Source: Rhodobacter sp. CZR27
GTDB taxonomy: Bacteria > Pseudomonadota > Alphaproteobacteria > Rhodobacterales > Rhodobacteraceae
Assembly (NCBI RefSeq): GCF_002407205.1
Contig: NZ_CP023549.1
Location: 186,001-250,000, forward strand
DNA length: 64,000 nucleotides
Direction of reading: 5' to 3'
Shown here: positions 52,089-61,334 of the stretch, in pieces
How positions within the stretch are numbered: the first letter of the stretch is position 1
Layout: every line of letters begins with the position of its first letter
Program-made: the position numbers and the translations under genes
The notes under the pieces: model-generated
The model's input: the letters and a program-made list of their open reading frames with translations, nothing else
Databases searched by the model: none
What the model was told of the DNA's origin: nothing

Positions 52089-52589
52089 TCAGCCGGCGGG
52101 CCGCACCAGCGCGGCGATGGCCTGCATCTCGGGCTTGCCCGAGGCGGCGATGGCCTCGCTGACCGGGCGGGCCGGATCGGCCACGACGATCCCCGCCGCG
52201 CCAAGACGCGCGCAGAGTTCATCGGAGGTCATGCCGAGCATGGGCGCGACATCCTGGGCGGGATTTGCAAGGATCGCGCGCGTGAAGGCGAAGGGCGGCG
52301 GGCCGCCGGCCTCGCCCGTGCCCATTGGCATGAGGAACGGCAGGGCCACCAGCATCGAGGCGCCGAGGGCGATCCCCATGGGCAGGCGCCTGAAGTAGTT
52401 CAGGAACGAGCGCCAGTTCTTCCAGAGGTGTAGCGCGAAGGGCACGATGAGCACCATGCTCAGCCATTCGTGCATGCCGTGGAAGCCGCTGGGGCCGATG
52501 TGGAAGAACAGCGCGATCCCGGAGATCAGCGAGACGATGAAAAGGCCGGTGATGAAGGGGGTGGCGTAGCGCCCCAGAATGCTGGGCAT
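52089..52589 (-). CDS. DUF4405-type membrane protein
   Basis: 166 residues. The first 110 residues hold three or four membrane helices with His residues: TPFITGLFIVSLISGIALFF, HEWLSMVLIVPFALHLWKNW. This is the DUF4405 arrangement related to b-type cytochrome subunits. A soluble tail (DELCARLGAAGIVVADPARP) follows, with an unusual ethanolamine-like APMLGMTSDELCARL helix. Start at 52589. May bind heme; no partner dehydrogenase is beside it. Confidence 0.75.
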   Translation of the reverse strand: MPSILGRYATPFITGLFIVSLISGIALFFHIGPSGFHGMHEWLSMVLIVPFALHLWKNWRSFLNYFRRLPMGIALGASMLVALPFLMPMGTGEAGGPPPFAFTRAILANPAQDVAPMLGMTSDELCARLGAAGIVVADPARPVSEAIAASGKPEMQAIAALVRPAG

Positions 52590-52840
52590 GACTGGCTCCT
52601 GACAGGGCCCCCGAAGGGGCGGATCGGCCGCCGGTCGCACCCGTCCGGCCGGCGGCGGTTCATGCTGTCCTACGCCCCGCGCCGCGGCTTCCGTCGGCCG
52701 TCCGCCCCCGCAGGGTCCTCTGCGACATCCCGCCGCGCAGACCCGGACAATCGCTCCGGCTCGGGCCGGTCGCGCCCGGTTCAGCCCGGCGTCAGGTAGA
52801 GGCCCGACAAGGCGCGGATCGAGCACAGGAACCGTTCCGA

Positions 52841-54502
52841 ATGTCCTTCCCCCCGATCTGCACCCCCGGAAGCGCCCCGGCGCAACCCTCCGTCGCGCCC
52901 GGCCTATGGCGAAGCGCATCCGCCTTTCAGGTGAGCCTCGCCGTCGTGGGCTTCATGCTGGCGGCCGATAACACGACCTTCTGGCTGCGGGGCCTCGAGA
53001 TCTTCGGTGCAAGCCCCCGGCTCGCGCTGTTCGGGGCGGCGGTCTTCGCCCTGACGCTGGGCCTCACGACGCTTCTGGCCGCGGGGCCGCTGCGAAAGCC
53101 GGTGCTGGTGGCGCTGCTGCTGATCGCGGCCACGGCCTCGTGGTTCACCGACCGGCTCGGCATCACGATCGACCGCGACATGATCCAGAACGCGATGACG
53201 ACCACCGTCACCGAGGGGCGCCACCTCGTCACCCGTGGCTTCCTTCTGCACCTGCTGCTGTTCGGACTGCTGCCGGCGGCGCTGGTGTGGCGCATGCCGG
53301 TCCGCCGCCTGCCGCGCTGGCAGGCCCTGTCGCGGTGGGTCGCGGCCCCGGTCCTGTGCGTTGCATTGGGAGCGGGGCTGCTTGCCATCAACTTCAAGGA
53401 CTTCTCGGCCGTTCTTCGCGAACGGAAGGAACTGGTCGCCGCCTGGCAGCCGGCCGCGCCGCTGGGCGCGGCAGTGCGCTATGCCAGGCTCGTGCTGCGC
53501 ACGCGCGAGGTCACGGCGGCGCCCCTTGGCCTCGACGCGCACAAGGGTGCGCGCCTCGCCGCAGCCGAGAAGCCGGTCCTGACGGTCCTCGTGGTGGGTG
53601 AAACCGTGCGCGCGCAGAACTGGGGCCTGAACGGCTATGCGCGGGACACCACGCCGGAGTTGCGCGCCCGGGGCGTCGTGAACTTCCCGCAGGTCGAAAG
53701 CTGCGGCACCGCCACGGCGGTTTCCATGCCCTGCATGTTCTCGGTCCTGCCGCGCCGCGACTACAGCCAGGAAAAGGGCCTTGCCACCGAGAACCTGCTC
53801 GACGTGCTGTCCCATGCCGGCGTGGCCGTCGAGTGGCACGACAACAACACCGGCGACAAGGACATCGCGGCACGGGTGACCTCGGCGAGGGTCCCCGCCG
53901 ATCCGGCCGCCTGCGGCGAGGGGGAATGCACCGATGCGGTCTTTCTCGACCTGCTGAAGCGGAAGATCGCCGGCATCGACCGCGACACGGTGCTGGTGCT
54001 TCACCAGATCGGCAGCCACGGCCCGGCCTATCACCTACGCTACCCGCGCGCCTTCGAGCGGTTCCAGCCCGCCTGCCACAGCGCCGAATTCTCGGATTGC
54101 ACCGACGAGGAGATCCGCAACGCCTATGACAACACCGTGGCCTTCACCGACCATGTGCTTGCGGGAATGATCGACATGCTTGCCGCGCAGCAGCGGGTGA
54201 TCCCAGCGCTCGTCTATGTCTCGGACCATGGCGAGTCGCTGGGCGAGAACGGGCTCTACCTGCACGGCGCGCCGTGGTTCATGGCGCCGGACACCCAGAC
54301 GCGGGTTCCCATGGCGATGTGGCTGTCAGACGCGTTCCGCCGCACCATGCAGCTGGACGAAGCCTGCCTGCGCGCCGCGGCCGAGGCGCCGGCGAGCCAT
54401 GACAACCTGTTCCATACCCTGCTGGGCCTGATGGACGTCGACACCCGCGTCCGCGATGCCGGTCTCGACCGCGTCTCGGCCTGCCACCACCCGGCCGCCT
54501 GA
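52841..54502 (+). CDS. eptA: Lipid A phosphoethanolamine transferase EptA
   Basis: 553 residues. About five N-terminal membrane helices (residues 28-200), then the sulfatase-type periplasmic domain. The nucleophilic Thr lies in ESCGTATAVSMPCMFS, with metal/phosphate residues in VVGETVRAQNWGLNGYARDT and VYVSDHGESLGENGLYLHGA. It transfers phosphoethanolamine from phosphatidylethanolamine to lipid A, releasing diacylglycerol and lowering polymyxin binding. Followed 10 bp later by dgkA, which recycles that diacylglycerol, and by a PmrAB-like pair. Confidence 0.93.
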   Translation: MSFPPICTPGSAPAQPSVAPGLWRSASAFQVSLAVVGFMLAADNTTFWLRGLEIFGASPRLALFGAAVFALTLGLTTLLAAGPLRKPVLVALLLIAATASWFTDRLGITIDRDMIQNAMTTTVTEGRHLVTRGFLLHLLLFGLLPAALVWRMPVRRLPRWQALSRWVAAPVLCVALGAGLLAINFKDFSAVLRERKELVAAWQPAAPLGAAVRYARLVLRTREVTAAPLGLDAHKGARLAAAEKPVLTVLVVGETVRAQNWGLNGYARDTTPELRARGVVNFPQVESCGTATAVSMPCMFSVLPRRDYSQEKGLATENLLDVLSHAGVAVEWHDNNTGDKDIAARVTSARVPADPAACGEGECTDAVFLDLLKRKIAGIDRDTVLVLHQIGSHGPAYHLRYPRAFERFQPACHSAEFSDCTDEEIRNAYDNTVAFTDHVLAGMIDMLAAQQRVIPALVYVSDHGESLGENGLYLHGAPWFMAPDTQTRVPMAMWLSDAFRRTMQLDEACLRAAAEAPASHDNLFHTLLGLMDVDTRVRDAGLDRVSACHHPAA

Positions 54503-54512
54503 AGGAGTTGCC

Positions 54513-54893
54513 ATGACCGATCGCATCGACATTCCCCGGCCGGGCCGGGTCGACGGCCCCGCGCATCTGCTGGCGGCGGCCAGCCACTCGTTCGGCGGGC
54601 TGCGCCGGCTGTCGCACGAAACCGCTTTCCGCCACGAGGGTCTCGCCGGGGCTGCCGGGCTGGCCCTGCTGCTCGGCACCCGCGCCGGGCCGGGCGAGAT
54701 CGTCGTGGCCGTGCTCCTCTTCCTGATGCTCGTCGCGGTCGAGGCGCTGAACACCGCGATCGAGGTGATCGTCGATCATCTGTCGCCCGGCTGGGCCGAA
54801 TTCGCGCGGGATGCCAAGGACCTGGGCTCGCTGGCCGTGCTCTGCCTGATCGCGGCGAACCTGGTCTTCCTCGGCTATGCCGTGCTGTCCTGA
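54513..54893 (+). CDS. dgkA: Diacylglycerol kinase DgkA
   Basis: 126 residues, three membrane helices, with the catalytic EALNTAIEVIVDHLSP motif (cf. ELLNSAIEAVVDR in E. coli) and FARDAKDLGSLAVLCL. Phosphorylates diacylglycerol to phosphatidic acid. Start 54513 after GAAGGAG. Placed between EptA, which releases diacylglycerol, and the two-component genes; it overlaps the sensor kinase end by 19 bp (convergent). Confidence 0.92.
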   Translation: MTDRIDIPRPGRVDGPAHLLAAASHSFGGLRRLSHETAFRHEGLAGAAGLALLLGTRAGPGEIVVAVLLFLMLVAVEALNTAIEVIVDHLSPGWAEFARDAKDLGSLAVLCLIAANLVFLGYAVLS

Positions 54894-56191
54894 GGCGGAA
54901 CGGCCCGCGCCTGAAATCCCCCGTCGCGCCCCGGAACGGGCGAGGCAAGGCGCAGCTGCCAGCCCGCGCCGTTCACGATGCCGCTGGCGATGGCAAGGCC
55001 CAGCCCGGACCCCTTGCCGTGGGTCCGGCCGCGCTCGAACCGGGTCGCCAGCCGTGACAGAATCCCGGCCGGGATCGGGCGGCAGTCGTTGGTGACGGCA
55101 AGGCCGTCGGGACCCAGCGTCACCTCCACCGGCCCGTCGCCATGGGCCAGAGCATTCTCGATCAGGTTGCGCGCGAGGATCGCGAAGGCGTCCGGATCGA
55201 GATGCGAGACGAGCGGGCCTGCCTCGAGGCGGATCCGCCACCCCTCGGGTGCGTGGCGGAAGTCCTCGACCACCATGTGGAGCAGGGGGGCAAGATCCCT
55301 CGCCTCGGGCGCCAGCACCCCCGCCCCCTCGGCGCGGGAGAGCTGCAGCAGCTTTTCGGAAAGCCGCGCCAGACGCTTAAGTTCGGCCTCCAGCCCCTCG
55401 GCCCGGGGCCGAAGCGACTCGGGCGCCTCGGCCACCAGCCGCTGGGTCTGGGCAAGGGCGGCTGCGACGGGCGTGCGCAACTCGTGCGCCGCATTGGCGG
55501 TGAAGCTGCGTTCGGCATCGAGGGCGCGGCCAAGGCGCGCCATCAGGCGATCCACGGCGTCCCGGATCGGCAGCAACTCGACCTGGAGCGACCTTGTGCC
55601 GAGCGGGCGCAGGTCGGTCTCGTCCCGCCCCTGCACCTCGCGCGAGAGGTCGCGCAACCGGGCCAGACCCACGCGGGTGCGCCAGGCCACCAGCGCAAGG
55701 GTGATGGGCAGGATCAGCAGGAGCGGCACCACGAAGGCGATCAGCGTCTCCTCCACCGCCTCGCGGCGGTTCTCCAGCGGCTCCGCAATCTCGATCGTCC
55801 ACTGGCCGCTGGCATCCTGGGCCGAATAGATCCGGTGGTCCGGTCCGGTCCGGAACCCCGGCGGCAAGGGGTCCGCGAAGGTAACGGCCGAGGCCCCCTG
55901 CGACCAGAGCACCGTGGTGCCGGAGGCGTCGCGGATGACGAAGGTCAGGCCTTCCTCGTGATCACCCGCGCGCGCGACCGGCTCGGGCTCCACCGCGCTG
56001 GCCAGACGGTCGCCGGCCACCGCCAGCGGCAGCAGCCGCTCGGCCGTCTCCTGCAGCGCACTGTCGAACAGCTCGTCCAGTTCCTCGCGCATGTAGTGGA
56101 TCGCCAGCAGCGTCGCCGCCGTCCAGAGCAGCACGATGCCGGCCGAAAGGCTGAGCGCGAGGTCGCGGCGCAGGCTGCGCGCCCGCCTCAT
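54875..56191 (-). CDS. PmrB/QseC-like sensor histidine kinase
   Basis: 438 residues. Two membrane helices (LSLSAGIVLLWTAATLLAIH near residue 12; FVVPLLLILPITLALVAW near 160) enclose a periplasmic sensor part. HisKA with ERSFTANAAHELRTPVAAA (phospho-His), N box NLIENALAHGDG, G box GKGSGLGLAIASG. Start overlaps the regulator stop in ATGA. With EptA and DgkA beside it, a polymyxin/iron/low-pH response role is likely by analogy with PmrB. Confidence 0.88.
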   Translation of the reverse strand: MRRARSLRRDLALSLSAGIVLLWTAATLLAIHYMREELDELFDSALQETAERLLPLAVAGDRLASAVEPEPVARAGDHEEGLTFVIRDASGTTVLWSQGASAVTFADPLPPGFRTGPDHRIYSAQDASGQWTIEIAEPLENRREAVEETLIAFVVPLLLILPITLALVAWRTRVGLARLRDLSREVQGRDETDLRPLGTRSLQVELLPIRDAVDRLMARLGRALDAERSFTANAAHELRTPVAAALAQTQRLVAEAPESLRPRAEGLEAELKRLARLSEKLLQLSRAEGAGVLAPEARDLAPLLHMVVEDFRHAPEGWRIRLEAGPLVSHLDPDAFAILARNLIENALAHGDGPVEVTLGPDGLAVTNDCRPIPAGILSRLATRFERGRTHGKGSGLGLAIASGIVNGAGWQLRLASPVPGRDGGFQARAVPPQDSTA

Positions 56192-56847
56192 CGCCGCACC
56201 AGCCGGTAGCCCAGCCCGCGCTGCGTCTCGATCCGGTCGCGGCCCAGCTTCTTGCGCAGCCGGCTGACATAGACCTCGATCGTGTTGCTCTCGACCTCGG
56301 CATCGAAGTTGTAGAGCGTCTCCTCGAGCTGCGCCTTGGACACGATCGAGTTCGGCCGGTGCAGCAGGGCGTCCAGGATCGCCCATTCCCGATGGCTGAG
56401 GACGACCGGGCCATCGGGTCCCTCGATGCTGCGCCCGGCGACATCGACCTCGAGCGGGCCGATCATCAGCCTCGGATTGGGGTTGCCGGCATAGCGCCGA
56501 GCCACGGCACCGATGCGCGCCGACAGTTCGGACAGGTCGAACGGCTTGACCATGTAGTCGTCGGCGCCGGCGTTCAGGCCCTCGATCCGCTCGGTAATGC
56601 GGTCGCGCGCGGTCAGGATGATCACCGGCATCCCCAGCCCGCGCGCCCGGAGCCGGCGCAGGAAGTCGATGCCGCTGCCGTCGGGCAGGGTCAGGTCAAG
56701 CAGCACGAGATCGAAGCTGGCCGTCTCGACCGAGGCAAGCGCATCCTCGACCGAGGCCACGAGATCGGCCGCATGGCCCTCGGCCGCAAGCTGGTCGCGG
56801 ATCGCCCCGCCCAGCCCCGCGTCGTCCTCTACCAGTAGGATGCGCAT
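56188..56847 (-). CDS. OmpR-family response regulator, PmrA-like
   Basis: 219 residues. Receiver domain with acidic pocket MRILLVEDDAG, phospho-Asp in FDLVLLDLTLPDGSG, and Thr/Lys switch ILTARDR and MVKPFDLSEL. The C-terminal Trans_reg_C winged helix has NTIEVYVSRLRKKLGRDR and the terminal TQRGLGYRLV. Start 56847 gives the canonical MRILLVEDD. Overlaps the kinase gene by 4 bp. Confidence 0.92.
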   Translation of the reverse strand: MRILLVEDDAGLGGAIRDQLAAEGHAADLVASVEDALASVETASFDLVLLDLTLPDGSGIDFLRRLRARGLGMPVIILTARDRITERIEGLNAGADDYMVKPFDLSELSARIGAVARRYAGNPNPRLMIGPLEVDVAGRSIEGPDGPVVLSHREWAILDALLHRPNSIVSKAQLEETLYNFDAEVESNTIEVYVSRLRKKLGRDRIETQRGLGYRLVRR

Positions 56848-56958
56848 CGGATCTCCGCCGGCCCTTGCCCTGCCCGCATCTTCCATGCGGTGCGGCGGGG
56901 GCAGGCGTCAAGCGCGGGGCGCGCGGCCCGGGACCCGTGGGCGCCCGGGCGCCGGCTT

Positions 56959-57309
56959 TCACTTCGAGGCCAGCGTGATCGGCAGCGCCTCGGCCGAGAT
57001 CCGCACCGTCCCGCCCGTGCGGGCGAAGGTGTAGATGGTGCGCTGTTCGAACGGCAGCGAGAAGTGGACGGAGTCCCGATCCTCGAGCCGCATCTTCACC
57101 ACCTGCGGCTCGGCCGAGGGCGAGCGGGCGCGGAAGGCCGCGGTCACCTCGATCCCGCCATCGGCCAGATCGGTGCGATAGGCCGCCATGTCGAGCGCGC
57201 CGGTGTGCAGGCTGCCCGCCTGCAGCGGCGCGGTCAGCGTGACCTCTTCGGCCGAGGCGGCGGCGGCCAGTGTCAGCGCGGCGAGGGATAGGGAGAGAAT
57301 CGTTTTCAT
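56959..57309 (-). CDS. Small periplasmic protein of unknown function
   Basis: 116 residues. A clear signal peptide MKTILSLSLAALTLAAAASA precedes an EEVTLTAPLQAGSLHTGALD-type beta-rich domain. No cysteines or known motif seen. It lies 112 bp upstream of the response regulator on the same strand and may be co-expressed as a ligand or accessory protein. No name can be given. Confidence 0.7.
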   Translation of the reverse strand: MKTILSLSLAALTLAAAASAEEVTLTAPLQAGSLHTGALDMAAYRTDLADGGIEVTAAFRARSPSAEPQVVKMRLEDRDSVHFSLPFEQRTIYTFARTGGTVRISAEALPITLASK

Positions 57310-57585
57310 ATCGGGACCTGTCCAGAACGGGAGGCGGCCGGATCGGCCGGATCATGTGTCGGCAAGGACCTAATGCTGCGGCGCAGCACTGTCCATGCGC
57401 GCGGCTGCAGTCCCGCTATGCAGCAGGCGGGATGATGGCGCACCACCGCTCCGCGCAAGCGCGGCGGCGACAGACGCGCGGCGCAACGCCCGCCGGGCGG
57501 GTGCTTGCGCAACAGGAGGGGCAGGTTCCGGCCGCGCGACATGCAGAAAGTTGACGCGGGTGCCGCGATCTGTCACGCCCTGCCC

Positions 57586-57767
57586 TGACGGTTCCCGACC
57601 GCCGCAAGGCCAAGGGATGAAAAGGGAACGCGGTGAGGGGGTGACAGCCCGAATCCGCGACTGCCCCCGCAACTGTGAGCGGCGAGCCGCCTCCGAAGAC
57701 GCCACTGGCCGATGGCCGGGAAGGTTCGGGGAGGGCTGTGACCCGCGAGTCAGGAGACCTGCCGTCG
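57586..57767 (+). ncRNA. Cobalamin (B12) riboswitch
   Basis: Classic B12 element. It begins with the GGTTCCCG-containing 5' stem. Downstream are the AAGGGATGAAAAGGGAA and GGTGA region, GACTGCCCCCGCAACTGT, the GCCACTGG box, CCGGGAAGG and the closing GCGAGTCAGGAGACCTGCC. The 3' end lies 61 bp before the CbiM start. Binding of adenosylcobalamin or another cobalamin should turn down the transporter (and perhaps cobB). Confidence 0.95.
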
Positions 57768-57828
57768 CTTTCGCCGGGCAACCGGACCCACCCCATGCGC
57801 CGTCGGGGATGACGGCTAGGAGGACCAC

Positions 57829-58506
57829 ATGCATATCGAACCCGGTCTCGTGACCGGAGCAAAACTCGCCGTAGGCTATGCCACCGCGGTGACGGCCGGA
57901 GGCTACACGCTGAAGCTTGCCGCCGAGACCATCCGCGAGAAGGGCCTGGCCTCGCTCGCGGTGCGCAGCCTCATCGCCGCGGCCTGCGTCTTCACCTTCT
58001 TCCAGATCCTGCCGCATTACCCGGTGGGCGTGTCCGAGGTGCACTTCATCCTCGGCTCGACGCTGTTCCTGATCCTCGGGGCGGCGCCGGCCGCCTTCGG
58101 CCTGACCGCCGGCCTGCTCGTGCAGGGGCTGTTCTTCGCGCCCTTCGACCTGCCGCAATTCGGCATGAACATCACGACGCTTCTGGTTCCGCTCTTCGCG
58201 GTCAAGGCGCTGGCCGACCGGATCATCCCGGCGCACCGGCCCTATGTGGACCTCGACTACGGGCAGGCGCTGGCGCTTTCCACCGCCTATCAGGGCGGCG
58301 TGGTGGCCTGGGTCGCCTTCTGGGCCTTCCTCGGCCAGGGCTTCGGCGCCGCGAGCGTGGCTTCGGTCGCAACCTTCGGCAGCGCCTACATGCTGGTCGT
58401 CCTGATCGAGCCGCTGACCGACCTTGCGGTGCTGGCGGCGGCCAAGGCTGCGCGCGGCCGTATGCCGGCGGGCCTGTTCACGCCCCGCCTGCATCAGGCG
58501 GCCTGA
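57829..58506 (+). CDS. cbiM: Cobalt ECF transporter S component CbiM-like
   Basis: 225 residues, about six membrane helices. Begins MHIEPGLVTGAKLAVGYATA; the His next to the start Met is part of the N-terminal metal-binding motif of CbiM (Co2+) proteins. Contains GVSEVHFILGSTLFLILGAA (conserved His and Glu) and FGMNITTLLVPLFAV. It supplies cobalt for cobalamin synthesis and follows the B12 riboswitch. The partner genes cbiN, cbiQ and cbiO are not adjacent, so it may act alone or with distant modules. Confidence 0.88.
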   Translation: MHIEPGLVTGAKLAVGYATAVTAGGYTLKLAAETIREKGLASLAVRSLIAAACVFTFFQILPHYPVGVSEVHFILGSTLFLILGAAPAAFGLTAGLLVQGLFFAPFDLPQFGMNITTLLVPLFAVKALADRIIPAHRPYVDLDYGQALALSTAYQGGVVAWVAFWAFLGQGFGAASVASVATFGSAYMLVVLIEPLTDLAVLAAAKAARGRMPAGLFTPRLHQAA

Positions 58507-58637
58507 CGCCGGGGCGCGGGCGCGGCCGCCGGGCCGCGCCCGCCCTTCCCCGCAGGGGATTGACCCGCGCCACCCCCGCCGCTCCTTCTCGCAACCGACC
58601 GGATGGCCCGCCTGCCTCGGCCCGGCACGGAGACTTC

Positions 58638-59966
58638 ATGATGCTGGAAGCTCACTCCCTGCCGCCGGGGCTGATGATCGGCGCTCCGGGCTCGGGCTCG
58701 GGCAAGACTACGGTGACGCTGGGGCTTCTGCGCGCCTTCCGAGACGAAGGCCTGGGCGTGCAGCCCTTCAAGAACGGACCCGACTACATCGACCCCGCCT
58801 TCCATCGCGTGGCGGCGGGACGCCCCTCGTTCAACCTCGACGGCTGGGCGATGTCGCCGGCGCTTCTGGCGGGCCTGGCCGCCGAGGCGGCAGGCGCGGA
58901 TCTGGCCCTCGCCGAGGGCTCGATGGGCCTTTATGACGGCACTTCGGCGCCGGGTGTCACCGGGCGCGGCGCGGCGGCCGAGATCGCGGCCCGCTTCGGC
59001 TGGCCGGTGGTGCTGGTGCTGGATGCGGCCGGTCAGGCGCAATCGGCCGCGGCGACCGCGCTCGGCTTCGCGCGCCATCCCGACGCGCCGCCCTTCGCGG
59101 GCGTGATCCTCAACAACATCGCCTCGGCGCGGCACGAGGTGATGATCCGGCGCGAGATGGAGCGGCTCGGCCTGCCGGTGCTGGGCGCCCTGCCCCGCCG
59201 CCGTGACCTCGCGCTGCCCGAGCGTCACCTGGGACTGGTCCAGGCGGGCGAACATCCCGACCTCGAGGGCGCCATCCTGCGCTTTGCCGCGCTCCTGCGC
59301 GATCACGCCGATCTTGCGGCGATCCGTGCCGCGGCCCGCTCCACGACAACGACGGCGCCGGGACCGCTGCCGGGGCCGCCCGCGCAGCGCATCGCCCTGG
59401 CCTCGGATGCGGCCTTTTCCTTCACCTATCCGCATCTGCTGGAAGGCTGGCGCCGCGCCGGGGCCGAGATCCTGCCCTTCTCGCCGCTGGCCGACGAGGC
59501 GCCGCCGGAGGCCGATCTGGTCTGGCTGCCGGGCGGCTATCCCGAACTGCACGCCGGCCGGCTTGCCACGGCGGCACGGTTCCGCGCGGGCCTTCGGCGT
59601 CACGCGGAAACCGGGCCCGTTCACGGCGAATGCGGCGGCTACATGGTGCTGGGCGAGGCGCTGGTGGATGCGGCCGGCGTCCGGCATTCGATGACCGGGC
59701 TGCTCGGCCTCGTCACCAGCTTCGAGCGGCGGCGGCTGCATCTCGGCTACCGCTGTGCCGAGCTGCTGGCTCCGGTGCCGGGCCATGCCGCCGGCGCGCG
59801 ACTGCGCGGCCACGAGTTCCACTATTCGTCAATCCTCGCCCAGCCGGACGAGCCGCTGGCCCGGGTGACCAACGCGGAAGGCGAGACGGTGCCCGAAACC
59901 GGCTCGCGCCGCGGCACGGTGACCGGCAGCTTCTTTCACCTGATCGCGCCGGAACCGGCGGCCTAG
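58638..59966 (+). CDS. cobB: Cobyrinate a,c-diamide synthase (CobB/CbiA)
   Basis: 442 residues. ATP-dependent amidation of (hydrogeno)byrinic acid side chains using glutamine, in the cobalamin pathway. P-loop GAPGSGSGKTTVTLGLL, FKNGPDYIDPAFH, AEGSMGLYDGTSAPG. The C-terminal type 1 glutamine amidotransferase has VHGECGGYMVLGEAL (nucleophile Cys) and the partner RGHEFHYSS (His). Two adjacent ATGs (58638, 58641) are possible starts. Lies 130 bp after cbiM, behind the same B12 riboswitch or its own promoter. Confidence 0.93.
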   Translation: MMLEAHSLPPGLMIGAPGSGSGKTTVTLGLLRAFRDEGLGVQPFKNGPDYIDPAFHRVAAGRPSFNLDGWAMSPALLAGLAAEAAGADLALAEGSMGLYDGTSAPGVTGRGAAAEIAARFGWPVVLVLDAAGQAQSAAATALGFARHPDAPPFAGVILNNIASARHEVMIRREMERLGLPVLGALPRRRDLALPERHLGLVQAGEHPDLEGAILRFAALLRDHADLAAIRAAARSTTTTAPGPLPGPPAQRIALASDAAFSFTYPHLLEGWRRAGAEILPFSPLADEAPPEADLVWLPGGYPELHAGRLATAARFRAGLRRHAETGPVHGECGGYMVLGEALVDAAGVRHSMTGLLGLVTSFERRRLHLGYRCAELLAPVPGHAAGARLRGHEFHYSSILAQPDEPLARVTNAEGETVPETGSRRGTVTGSFFHLIAPEPAA

Positions 59967-60173
59967 GTCTTCCGCCGACGCCGGGGAATCGCGGCCCTGC
60001 CCCGCCCGCCGGATGCGGGCCACAGCGCGGGAGGCCGGCGCTCCGGCATGCCGCGGCCCTTCGCACCGGCCTGGACGTTACGGCACGCGGCGGCGGCGGG
60101 CCGCCTTTCCGGTTTCGTCGCGGCACGCGGCTGCATTAGGCTTCCGCCCGGTCAGCAGGAAGGGGAGGGCTTG

Positions 60174-61334
60174 ATGACAACGGAACCGATCGTGATCGCG
60201 GGCGCGGCGCGGACGCCGATGGGCGCGTTCCAGGGGGCGCTGAAGGGGATGAGCGCGGTGGATCTTGGCGCGGCCGCCATTTCGGCCGCGCTTACCCGTG
60301 CGGGCCTTGTGCCGCAGGCGGTGGACGAGGTGGTGATGGGCTGCGTGCTGCCCGCGGGCCTTGGTCAGGCCCCGGCACGGCAGGCGGCCATCGGCGCGGG
60401 CCTGCCCGAGGCCGTGCCCTGCTCGACGCTGAACAAGGTCTGCGGCTCCGGGATGAAGGCCACGATGCTGGCCCATGACGCGATCCGCGCCGGCAGCGTC
60501 GACATCGTGGTCGCGGGCGGCATGGAGAGCATGTCGAACGCGCCCTACCTGCTCGACAAGGCGCGCGGCGGCTACCGCATCGGCCACGGGCGGGTGCTCG
60601 ACCACATGTTCCTCGACGGGCTGGAGGACGCCTATGACAAGGGCCGCGCGATGGGCACCTTCGCCGAGGATTGCGCCGAGGCCTACCAGTTCACCCGCGA
60701 GGCGCAGGATGCCTATGCGCTGGAATCGCTCTCGCGAGCGCAGTCGGCCATCGCCGAGGGCCGTTTCGCCGCCGAGGTCGTGGCGCTCGCCGGCGTGGCG
60801 CATGACGAGGCACCGGGTCGCGCGCGGCCCGAGAAGATCCCCCAGCTGAAGCCCGCCTTCCGCGAGGGCGGCACGGTAACGGCGGCCAACAGCTCCTCGA
60901 TCTCGGACGGGGCGGCGGCGCTGGTCGTCACACGGATGGGGGTGGCCGAGGCGCGCGGCCTCGCGCCGCTCGCGGTGATCCGGGGGCATGCGAGCCACGC
61001 GCAGGCGCCCAGCCTCTTCACCACAGCGCCGATCTTCGCGATCCGCAAGCTTCTGGACCGGTTGGGCTGGCAGGCCGGCGACGTGGACCTTTACGAGATC
61101 AACGAGGCCTTCGCCGTGGTCGCCATGGCCGCGATGCGCGATCTGGACCTGCCGCACGACCGGGTGAACGTGAACGGCGGCGCCTGCGCGCTTGGCCATC
61201 CGATCGGCTGCTCGGGCGCGCGGATCATCGTCACCCTGATCTCGGCGCTGCGCGACCGCGGGCTGAAGCGCGGCGTGGCCTCGCTCTGCATCGGCGGGGG
61301 CGAGGCGACGGCGGTCGCGGTGGAGCTTCTCTGA
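60174..61334 (+). CDS. Acetyl-CoA acetyltransferase / thiolase
   Basis: 386 residues. Catalytic Cys90 in [12 protein letters not shown]. The C-terminal residues are [13 protein letters not shown] and [17 protein letters not shown] (Cys/His pair). Length and [12 protein letters not shown] are typical of acetoacetyl-CoA/3-ketoacyl-CoA thiolases. Start 60174 after AAGGGGAGGG. The TGATG overlap with the next gene marks an operon; here thiolytic release of the acyl-CoA end product is likely. Confidence 0.92.
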   Translation: MTTEPIVIAGAARTPMGAFQGALKGMSAVDLGAAAISAALTRAGLVPQAVDEVVMGCVLPAGLGQAPARQAAIGAGLPEAVPCSTLNKVCGSGMKATMLAHDAIRAGSVDIVVAGGMESMSNAPYLLDKARGGYRIGHGRVLDHMFLDGLEDAYDKGRAMGTFAEDCAEAYQFTREAQDAYALESLSRAQSAIAEGRFAAEVVALAGVAHDEAPGRARPEKIPQLKPAFREGGTVTAANSSSISDGAAALVVTRMGVAEARGLAPLAVIRGHASHAQAPSLFTTAPIFAIRKLLDRLGWQAGDVDLYEINEAFAVVAMAAMRDLDLPHDRVNVNGGACALGHPIGCSGARIIVTLISALRDRGLKRGVASLCIGGGEATAVAVELL

